From: an uncultured Thalassolituus sp.
Lineage (GTDB): Bacteria > Pseudomonadota > Gammaproteobacteria > Pseudomonadales > Oceanobacteraceae
NCBI GenBank assembly: GCA_913054055.1
Contig: CAJXIT010000131.1
Coordinates: 1 to 9,069, forward strand
Direction of reading: 5' to 3'
DNA length: 9,069 nt
Every line of letters begins with the position of its first letter. Position 1 is the stretch's first letter. Positions 1 through 5,090 of the stretch are shown here, in pieces. The notes under the pieces are model-generated. The model made no database searches. It had not been told where the DNA came from and saw only the letters and a program-made list of their open reading frames with translations. A program made the translations under genes and the position numbers.

Positions 1-408
1 ATCATTAAAAAAACCGTTTACCCTTTTAGCCTAGGCTGGCAAGGCAGCTATGGCGTGGCATTCCAGCGTCCGATTAACCAAGAATACGGACAGGCCGTCA
101 CGCCCTATAACAAACAGCTAGGCAACCGATACACCAGCAGTTTTTCAGGTGCGTACACTTGGTTTTTGCCTAACTTAGCCATGCTCACTGCCACTCTTAG
201 CCATACCCATATTGATGAGGGCCAAACCACTTATGACGCCATAAAAGATCAAAACAGTGGCTTTGATAAAGTCACAACCGGACTGGCTTTGGCCTATAAC
301 AGTAGCTTACGAGACTGGATCATTAAGCTGTCATTTAACCAAGCACAAAGCGGCCATAACTATCCAAAAACCCAAGTAATGTCTATGGGGATAAGTCATG
401 TTTACTAA
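1..408 (+). CDS. Outer-membrane beta-barrel protein, C-terminal part (5' end outside window)
   Basis: The frame is open from base 1 and closes at the TAA at 406-408, so only the last 135 residues are visible. The GTG at 55 is an internal valine codon rather than a start. The visible part alternates polar and hydrophobic or aromatic residues in strand-length blocks (for example WFLPNLAMLTATLSHTHI and TGLALAYNSS) and ends in GISHVY, a C-terminal aromatic of the kind recognised by the BAM machinery. This supports an outer-membrane barrel, but I cannot name the family. The last codons overlap the start of the next gene by 11 bp, so the two are probably co-transcribed and translationally coupled. 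A porin, a FadL-type channel or a DUF3570-type barrel are all possible; the decisive N-terminal part is missing. Confidence 0.75.
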   Translation: MIKKTVYPFSLGWQGSYGVAFQRPINQEYGQAVTPYNKQLGNRYTSSFSGAYTWFLPNLAMLTATLSHTHIDEGQTTYDAIKDQNSGFDKVTTGLALAYNSSLRDWIIKLSFNQAQSGHNYPKTQVMSMGISHVY

Positions 409-925
409 CATAAAATCGATCGCTTTATTGCTTATTTGTCTCACTACTATCAGCGGTTGCCAAGAAGATTTACTGCCAAGTAATGATCAGCTGCCAAATA
501 CTGCTCATGTTCAAGTGGGCGACACAGTGGATTCAGATTTAAGTTTCACGACCAGTGAAAACAGCGAAGAATTATTAGTCAACCGATTGCAAAACCATGA
601 TGCGGTTGTGTTGTATTTCACCATGTGGTGCCCAGTATGCGATTCACACATGAGCCACATTCGAAGCCACTTTGTGAGTCAATACACTCATGTCGACTTC
701 ATTTTTGTAGACTATGTATCTGGATCTATCACCAGCTCTCAGGCTGCTCAAACAGCCAGTGGCTACCGAGATTTTGATGTCATTGCGGACTACGACGATG
801 GCCTGCAACACTATTTTAGCGGCACCATGGCCAGCACCATCGTCATTGATAAAAACATGATCATATTAATGAATGAAGAGTTTAAAGCAGGCTCTCAACT
901 TGAAGCGGTGTTAGAAGGGTTATGA
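398..925 (+). CDS. Thioredoxin-fold lipoprotein with CPVC motif (TlpA/ResA-like)
   Basis: This 175-residue protein starts with a lipoprotein signal peptide: a short basic N-terminus, a hydrophobic run and the lipobox ISGC with the lipidated Cys at 21. Residues about 35-170 look like a thioredoxin/AhpC-TSA fold: GDTV near 41, strand VVLYFTMW, then C78-P-V-C81, strand FIFVD, and a late strand ending in VID (149-151). The CxxC suggests thiol-disulfide exchange or electron transfer in the periplasm. The position that normally carries the cis-proline (family pattern GTPTTFxID) reads GTMASTIVID, so the cis-Pro appears to be absent, which would change substrate handling. ATG 398 lies inside the upstream barrel gene, with GGGG at 387-390 as a likely ribosome-binding site. 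The pairing suggests the thioredoxin acts with that outer-membrane protein. The fold call is fairly firm; the substrate is unknown. Confidence 0.8.
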   Translation: MFTNIKSIALLLICLTTISGCQEDLLPSNDQLPNTAHVQVGDTVDSDLSFTTSENSEELLVNRLQNHDAVVLYFTMWCPVCDSHMSHIRSHFVSQYTHVDFIFVDYVSGSITSSQAAQTASGYRDFDVIADYDDGLQHYFSGTMASTIVIDKNMIILMNEEFKAGSQLEAVLEGL

Positions 926-937
926 TCCTCTAACACC
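907..937. terminator. Hairpin between convergent genes, overlapping the stop codon
   Basis: GTGTTAGA (908-915) is the exact reverse complement of TCTAACAC (929-936). An outer G-C pair (907/937) and an inner GG/CC after one bulged base extend the stem. It sits over the TGA of the thioredoxin gene and immediately past the stop of the convergent zinc-protein gene, the usual place for a shared terminator. Neither side has a clear T-tract, so intrinsic termination is uncertain. It may instead protect 3' ends. Confidence 0.4.
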
Positions 938-938
938 C

Positions 939-1187
939 TCAGAACAATTCAACAACATCACGGGTTGTGTCCCGTTCAACACGATTTCGAACATTCAATT
1001 CAATGAGTATCATTTCTTGTAGTTCTCGCAATTCCGTTTCTTTAAAACTAGATAGCTTTAACCCTGCAAAACTTCTTTGACCAATAAGCTCATGTTCATG
1101 GCAACGTTTATGGGCAGGCCCTTCTCCAACAATCATAACTACTTCTTTTTCACCAAAAACCGATTTTTTACAATAAGGGCAACGCAT
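939..1187 (-). CDS. Small zinc-finger-like protein, function unknown
   Basis: The 82-residue protein begins MRCPYCKK and has a second ligand cluster, GPAHKRCHEH. Likely metal ligands are C3, C6, H26, C29 and H30 or H32, a CxxC plus HxxC/H arrangement typical of a single zinc ribbon or half-LIM finger and reminiscent of DUF2175-type proteins. The C-terminal half (about 45-82) is charged and probably helical (KETELRELQEMILIEL), with no signal peptide or membrane segment, so it is presumably cytoplasmic. ATG is at 1187; upstream on this strand there is only a modest GAG eight bases away. It is convergent with the thioredoxin lipoprotein and divergent from the flavoprotein. Nucleic-acid or protein binding is possible, but no function can be read from the sequence. 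Confidence 0.65.
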   Translation of the reverse strand: MRCPYCKKSVFGEKEVVMIVGEGPAHKRCHEHELIGQRSFAGLKLSSFKETELRELQEMILIELNVRNRVERDTTRDVVELF

Positions 1188-1370
1188 TTTCCAAACTCAA
1201 CAGGGATTAACAAAACTAAGCGTATTGTAAAGTCAGTCCATATTTGAATGTATTCCGTTTTCGTAAGGGCCCGTTACAAAATGTAAGGGGTTCAGCTCAA
1301 TTTTAATTAACTACAGGCCTTTAAGTTAAATCTTTGCTAACATTCGCTTTTTTATACTTCGACTTGATAC

Positions 1371-2555
1371 ATGTCAGACAATCAAATCATTATCATTGGT
1401 GCCGGTGCCGCAGGCTTAATGTGCGCGATCAGTGCAGCGGAAGCAGGCAAGTCTGTTTTACTTTTAGATCATGCGAATAAAGCAGGCAAAAAGATTTTAA
1501 TCAGTGGTGGTGGCCGCTGTAACTTTACAAACATGCACATAGATGCCAGCAATTATTTAAGCCAAAACCCACACTTTTGTAAGTCGGCATTAAAACGCTA
1601 CACACAATGGGACTTCATTGCCGAAGTGGATAACGCCGGTTTGCCTTGGCATGAAAAGAAGTTAGGCCAATTGTTCAGCGACAATAAAAGTGAAGCCATT
1701 TTGGGTATGCTACTAGATCGCTGTGAAGCGCTCTCGGTAACCATTCAATTAAACTGCACCATAGAATCTATCAATAAACTGGAAGACGAGGGTTTTCAGC
1801 TAATCACTAGCCAAGGAGATTACCAAACCAAGTCCCTTGTCATCGCCACTGGTGCCATGAGCTTTCCCACAATGGGTGCCACCGACTTTGGTCACAAAAT
1901 TGCGAAACAGTTCGGTTTAAACATTACCCACACGCAACCTGGTTTAGTGCCATTCACGTTTGACGCCACTGAAAAGTCTCGCTTTGACGGATTGGCTGGG
2001 GTAAGTATGGATGCAGAGATCAGCTGTGACGGGCAATCGTTTCGTGAAAATATCTTATTTACCCACAAAGGCCTATCTGGCCCTGCTGTCTTGCAAATCA
2101 GCTCTTATTGGACCCCTGGTCAAACCATTACGGTTTGTTGCCTACCGGATTTAGATTTAGCGCAATTACTCATAGATCAACAGCAAGTGAGTCCCAATAA
2201 ACACCTTATTAATATACTAAAAGGTGAGATTCCCGACCGCGTGATTCAAGCATTCTGCGCCCATGAAGACTTAAGTAATCCTCTTCAACAATATAAACAT
2301 GCCGATTTAAATCGAATAGCTGCCTGCTTTCAAAATTGGCAGTTCATCCCCAGCGGAACAGAGGGCTATAAAAAAGCCGAAGTGACACTTGGCGGCGTGA
2401 ATACCGATGAAATCAGTTCAAAAACATTTGAAGCGAAAAAGGTAAAAGGTTTGTATTTTATAGGCGAGGTACTAGATGTCACTGGACATTTGGGAGGCTT
2501 TAACTTTCAATGGGCTTGGGCCAGTGGCCACTGTTGTGGCAAGGCCATTCAATAA
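1371..2555 (+). CDS. HI0933/YhiN (BaiN/RdsA) family NAD(P)/FAD-dependent oxidoreductase
   Basis: This 394-residue protein matches the usual length and full motif set of the HI0933-like flavoproteins. The FAD-binding Rossmann GxGxxG is at 10-15 (GAGAAG), followed by an acidic residue at the end of the second strand (D33). The family signature GKKILISGGGRCNFTN is at about 39-54. TLGGVNTDEI lies near the C-terminus, followed by a second dinucleotide-site motif, FIGEVLDVTGHLGGFNFQ, and WAWASG. It is a cytoplasmic flavoprotein; the physiological substrate is poorly defined for most members, though BaiN in clostridia acts on bile-acid intermediates. No convincing Shine-Dalgarno precedes ATG 1371. 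A TATACT at 1353-1358 could be the -10 of a promoter giving an almost leaderless mRNA. The gene stands alone; the nearest plus-strand terminator-like hairpin is at 2686-2708. Confidence 0.93.
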   Translation: MSDNQIIIIGAGAAGLMCAISAAEAGKSVLLLDHANKAGKKILISGGGRCNFTNMHIDASNYLSQNPHFCKSALKRYTQWDFIAEVDNAGLPWHEKKLGQLFSDNKSEAILGMLLDRCEALSVTIQLNCTIESINKLEDEGFQLITSQGDYQTKSLVIATGAMSFPTMGATDFGHKIAKQFGLNITHTQPGLVPFTFDATEKSRFDGLAGVSMDAEISCDGQSFRENILFTHKGLSGPAVLQISSYWTPGQTITVCCLPDLDLAQLLIDQQQVSPNKHLINILKGEIPDRVIQAFCAHEDLSNPLQQYKHADLNRIAACFQNWQFIPSGTEGYKKAEVTLGGVNTDEISSKTFEAKKVKGLYFIGEVLDVTGHLGGFNFQWAWASGHCCGKAIQ

Positions 2556-2589
2556 AATACAATATTGACTCCTCCAAATTTCAGACACG

Positions 2590-2623
2590 AAAAATCTCGC
2601 CTATTTTTAATATAACAGGCGAG
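2590..2623 (-). terminator. Rho-independent terminator on the minus strand
   Basis: AGGCGAG (2617-2623) and CTCGCCT (2596-2602) form a perfect 7-bp GC-rich stem with a 14-nt AT-rich loop. Read on the minus strand the stem is followed by ATTTTT (2595-2590). It lies 138 bp beyond the stop of the small CcoM-like gene, the only minus-strand gene immediately upstream, so it probably ends that transcript. On the plus strand it lacks a T-tract. Confidence 0.65.
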
Positions 2624-2634
2624 CCCTAGCAATC

Positions 2635-2658
2635 ATGCTTTGGAAAAGCTTCCAGCAT
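2635..2658 (+). other. Inverted repeat (hairpin) in the intergenic region
   Basis: ATGCT (2635-2639) pairs with AGCAT (2654-2658) and GGAA (2642-2645) with TTCC (2650-2653), leaving a two-T bulge and an AAGC loop. It lies 28 nt before the plus-strand terminator-like hairpin. It could be part of the flavoprotein 3' UTR or of a small RNA, or incidental. Confidence 0.35.
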
Positions 2659-2685
2659 TCACATGCCTTCCACATCTATCAGAGG

Positions 2686-2708
2686 GTGTTACGTTAGTAA
2701 CGCTTTTT
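2686..2708 (+). terminator. Rho-independent terminator on the plus strand
   Basis: GTGTTAC (2686-2692), a GTTA loop and GTAACGC (2697-2703) form a 7-bp stem with one G-T wobble, directly followed by TTTTT (2704-2708). The orientation fits the flavoprotein gene ending at 2555, 130 bp upstream, or an unannotated small transcript from this intergenic region. Confidence 0.6.
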
Positions 2709-2760
2709 CTGCTAGCAAACCCAAATTGATCTGCCAGCGAATTTTTTATTTAAGTATTGA

Positions 2761-2886
2761 TTACTTAACAGGGTCGTTTTTATGCTTCTCGATATCGCTT
2801 TTGATGAAGCGGTAGAAACCATAAAAAAGGCTGCAAGTTAACGCAACAATGATTAATCCTGAAATAACATATTCATCAACATACAT
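2761..2886 (-). CDS. 41-residue single-helix membrane protein, CcoM-like (cbb3 oxidase small subunit candidate)
   Basis: The ORF starts at ATG 2886, preceded by an excellent ribosome-binding site (GAGGAG, 2898-2893, six bases from the ATG), and stops with TAA at 2763-2761. The protein begins MYVDEYVISG, continues through one hydrophobic helix (about residues 7-27) and ends in a charged tail containing KSDIEKHK. This layout (short acidic N-terminus, one helix, basic aromatic-rich C-terminus) resembles CcoM, the roughly 37-residue accessory subunit of pseudomonad cbb3 cytochrome c oxidase, which is encoded away from the main cco operon. A perfect Anr/FNR box centred about 78 bp upstream fits an oxygen-regulated respiratory gene. 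A minus-strand terminator follows. The gene is well supported by its start signals and flanks. The CcoM identity is a resemblance from memory and could instead be another small respiratory or stress protein. Confidence 0.7.
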   Translation of the reverse strand: MYVDEYVISGLIIVALTCSLFYGFYRFIKSDIEKHKNDPVK

Positions 2887-2957
2887 GGCTTTCTCCTCAC
2901 ACGGTTTGTCGTTATATCTAAGTTAAGGTCACCATATAACATCGTGCGGTTGAAAAA

Positions 2958-2971
2958 TTGATGTACATCAA
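2958..2971. promoter_or_regulatory. Perfect Anr/FNR box upstream of the CcoM-like gene
   Basis: TTGATGTACATCAA matches the FNR/Anr consensus TTGAT-N4-ATCAA at every defined position and is fully palindromic. On the minus strand a -10-like TATATG/TATGGT lies at 2937-2931, which puts the box centre about 40 bp upstream of the predicted start point, the spacing of class II FNR-activated promoters. The only gene correctly placed downstream is the small ORF at 2761-2886. Confidence 0.7.
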
Positions 2972-3007
2972 TCTGTTTTTTGCGAAGGTGGCACTTTGTA
3001 TCAAAAC

Positions 3008-3021
3008 CTGATCTAAATCAA
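3008..3021. promoter_or_regulatory. Second, near-consensus Anr/FNR box
   Basis: CTGATCTAAATCAA differs from TTGAT-N4-ATCAA at one defined position. It is centred 50 bp further upstream of the perfect box, so the promoter may carry tandem sites. It lies between the end of the cyclic-nucleotide-binding gene and the CcoM-like gene. A weaker or repressing site, or chance, cannot be excluded. Confidence 0.4.
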
Positions 3022-3060
3022 AAATGATGAACTTAGCCATATTGCCCTGTAAAAATTGGC

Positions 3061-3513
3061 CTACGCCTTAATTTTATCATTTTTAGCAGCCACCATATTC
3101 GCCAGCTTTATAATTACCTGGTCTTTGAATTTCTCTCTCACATCTGCATTTAATGCTCCCAATAGGCGTCTATCTACCTTCATTAAAATGCATACTTCAT
3201 TAGCAATCACATTAGACGTTCGGGAAGTATTCTGTATAAACGCTATTTCCCCGAAAAAATCCCCTGGGCCCATGGTCGCTAAAGAATCCTCAACGCCATC
3301 AAGGGTAACCCTTGCAGATCCACTGAGTAAAATATAAAAGGCCGTATCTAGCGTGTTTTGCTCAATGATGTATTCATCTTCATTGGCCACAAAAAAAGCG
3401 GCGTCATTATCCAGCACCCGCTCTCTTTCTGGGGGAGTAAAGTCTTTAAAAAATGGCACTTTATTGAGGATAATCAATATCTTACCTCGCCCCAAATGGG
3501 TAATCCTCTTCAT
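3061..3513 (-). CDS. Stand-alone cyclic-nucleotide-binding-domain protein
   Basis: The protein is 150 residues long and nearly all one cNMP-binding domain. Residues 19-34 (VPFFKDFTPPERERVL) are the usual N-terminal helix of such domains. IIEQNTLDTAFYILLSG (49-65) is the characteristic beta-roll core. GPGDFFGEIAFIQNTSRTSNV (82-102) is the phosphate-binding cassette, with G88, E89 and R98 in place, though the common Pro before the Arg is Ser here. No helix-turn-helix, kinase or membrane segment follows, only a basic C-terminal tail, so it is not a Crp-type regulator by itself and probably acts through a partner. ATG 3513 is preceded by AGAGGA nine bases away. It is divergent from the Slam-like gene, sharing a 133-bp region that contains a 12-bp palindrome, so linked regulation is plausible. 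The domain call is firm; the ligand (cAMP or cGMP) is not determinable. Confidence 0.85.
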   Translation of the reverse strand: MKRITHLGRGKILIILNKVPFFKDFTPPERERVLDNDAAFFVANEDEYIIEQNTLDTAFYILLSGSARVTLDGVEDSLATMGPGDFFGEIAFIQNTSRTSNVIANEVCILMKVDRRLLGALNADVREKFKDQVIIKLANMVAAKNDKIKA

Positions 3514-3528
3514 TATTATTAATCCTCT

Positions 3529-3540
3529 AACTTATAAGTT
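3529..3540. promoter_or_regulatory. 12-bp perfect palindrome in the divergent promoter region
   Basis: AACTTATAAGTT is its own reverse complement and sits just upstream of the ribosome-binding site of the cyclic-nucleotide-binding gene. It could be an operator, or the TATAAG within it a -10 element. AT-rich palindromes of this size also arise by chance. Confidence 0.25.
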
Positions 3541-3583
3541 CTTGTGCATCTATATTAATGTTAGCTCAGCCTGCTAAAAAGAA

Positions 3584-3602
3584 AGCGAACCCCCTATTCG
3601 CT
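3584..3602 (+). other. Hairpin upstream of the Slam-like gene
   Basis: AGCGAA (3584-3589) and TTCGCT (3597-3602) form a perfect 6-bp stem with a seven-base loop, flanked by direct repeats CTGCTA (3571-3576 and 3601-3606). It lies 44 bp before the start of the Slam-like gene. It may be a 5'-leader structure or an operator; no T-tract follows. Confidence 0.3.
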
Positions 3603-3646
3603 GCTAGACTAAAACTAAACAAAGGATGCCCCAACTCGCTTATTGA

Positions 3647-5053
3647 ATGGTTTTTAATAACATGAAGCAATTAGCACGGCTGTTAATAGTGTTTTTAAGC
3701 CTATTTACAGCGTCAAATGGATTTGCTGAACAAGAAGCTAAGACCTTCCCCTATTCAAGCAAAAGTAAACATGACAGCACTCAATACCTAAAACTTAGCC
3801 CTAAGCTGCAACTAGAAGCTTTGTCGGTATTGATTAAGCGCCGGCAATATGAAGCCGCTTTTAAATTAGCCACTCAATTAGTTGAAACATTTGAAGGGGA
3901 ATCCAAATTCGATTTTGAATATGGCATGGCCGCAGTAGAAACCGGCCACTATGACGACGCACTATTTGCGTTTGAACGCTTGGTGCTCACTTACCCATAT
4001 CAAGCTCGATATCGCCTGGAATTAGCTAGAACGCATTTTTATTTACGCAATTTAAAACGCTCTGAATTGGAATTTAAAAAGATTCTTAAACAGAATCCTC
4101 CGGCGCCAGTAAAAAGAAATGTGCAAATATTTTTAGACAAAATCGTAGAGTTAAATCGTATGGTTGAACCTAAATTCTTATTTACCATGGATATGGCCAC
4201 CGGTTTCGATAGCAATATCAATAGTGCCACCAGTGAAAAAGAGCTACCAAAAGAGGAATTAGTTTTCCCAATTGATATTGTCTTGGATGATGAAAGCCGA
4301 GAAACAAGCAGCAGCTACTGGAGCACCTTATTAAATCTTTCATATTTGACTCCGATCAGTAAAACCTCTTCTTATGATATTCGTACCGTATATTCAAAAC
4401 GCGCTAACGCAGAGATCAGCACTTATGATTTAGACACCTTCATGCTTGAAGGAGGATATGGATTTTATACTGGTTCAGTAAAATGGCGCGGCGCAGGTCG
4501 CTATCAACTTATTCATCTTGACGGAGAAAGCTTTTTAAATACAACGTCAGGTATTGGCCAAGCAACTTGGTTAATGAAGTCGGGGGCCAATCTAAATTTT
4601 GCGTTCAATTATGGTATGACTAACTATGAAACTAATCCAGATGGCGACATGGCGGTTCAACAATTTAATGTCACCTATTCTTCACCAGTAAAAAAACAAA
4701 ATTGGTTTTTCACCTTTTTATTTGGGTCTGATACAGCCGACAAAGCCGTTAACAAATTCAATGAAAAAAGCTATCAGGGTTTCACTTATTACAACTCTTC
4801 ATTTATGGGGCAGCGAGGAAACCGCTACTACATGATCAATGTATTAAGCACAGAATACGGTGCCATCAATACAGGTTTATACAATAAATTAAGAAAAGAT
4901 ACGGTAATAACCGCTGGTATAGGCTGGCGCTATTCCTTTAACTCTCAATTTAGTGTTCGCAACGACTACAGTGCAACCACCAGTGATAGCACATTAGAAG
5001 CCAGCACTTACAACCGGTTTAAAGCTGAGTTTGGTTTAACCTACAGCTTCTGA
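3647..5053 (+). CDS. Slam-like outer-membrane protein (TPR domain plus DUF560 barrel)
   Basis: The 468-residue protein has a Sec signal peptide ending near SNGFA (27). Residues about 55-165 are TPR helices; the segment YPYQARYRLELARTHFYLRN and the following KILKQNPPAPVKRNVQIFL closely follow the pattern seen before the barrel in surface lipoprotein assembly modifiers. TGFDSNIN (185-192) is the characteristic entry to the DUF560 beta-barrel, which fills 175-468 with alternating strands and ends in LTYSF. Slam proteins sit in the outer membrane and move specific lipoproteins or secreted proteins to the cell surface, working with the general export system. The start may be ATG 3647 or, more like a normal signal peptide, ATG 3662 (MKQLARLL); neither has a strong ribosome-binding site. 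The next gene, 37 bp downstream, is the obvious cargo candidate. The architecture is convincing; the transport role is inferred from the family. Confidence 0.85.
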   Translation: MVFNNMKQLARLLIVFLSLFTASNGFAEQEAKTFPYSSKSKHDSTQYLKLSPKLQLEALSVLIKRRQYEAAFKLATQLVETFEGESKFDFEYGMAAVETGHYDDALFAFERLVLTYPYQARYRLELARTHFYLRNLKRSELEFKKILKQNPPAPVKRNVQIFLDKIVELNRMVEPKFLFTMDMATGFDSNINSATSEKELPKEELVFPIDIVLDDESRETSSSYWSTLLNLSYLTPISKTSSYDIRTVYSKRANAEISTYDLDTFMLEGGYGFYTGSVKWRGAGRYQLIHLDGESFLNTTSGIGQATWLMKSGANLNFAFNYGMTNYETNPDGDMAVQQFNVTYSSPVKKQNWFFTFLFGSDTADKAVNKFNEKSYQGFTYYNSSFMGQRGNRYYMINVLSTEYGAINTGLYNKLRKDTVITAGIGWRYSFNSQFSVRNDYSATTSDSTLEASTYNRFKAEFGLTYSF

Positions 5054-5078
5054 TTTTCAATCCAAGGATGATACATTC

Positions 5079-5086
5079 GAGGAAGG
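5079..5086 (+). promoter_or_regulatory. Strong ribosome-binding site of the FecR-domain gene
   Basis: GAGGAAGG lies four bases before ATG 5091 within the 37-bp gap after the Slam-like gene. It fixes the start of the FecR-domain protein and, with the short spacing, supports an operon with much stronger translation of the second gene than of the first. Confidence 0.7.
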
Positions 5087-5090
5087 CATT

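Noticed and set aside
2635..2697. 20-residue plus-strand ORF in the intergenic region
   Set aside because: It has no ribosome-binding site and runs through both hairpins, so it is unlikely to be translated.
3056..3577. Two plus-strand ORFs (3056-3337 and 3353-3577)
   Set aside because: They are antisense to the cyclic-nucleotide-binding gene, whose protein has clear family motifs. They have no supporting start signals or recognisable domains.
3626..3646. Six-codon upstream ORF (ATG 3626 to TGA 3644-3646) before the Slam-like gene
   Set aside because: AAAGG directly abuts the ATG with no spacing, so it is not a workable ribosome-binding site. The peptide has no regulatory hallmark.
4039..4230. 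Minus-strand ORF inside the Slam-like gene
   Set aside because: It is antisense to the TPR/barrel junction with strong family motifs on the plus strand and has no start signal.
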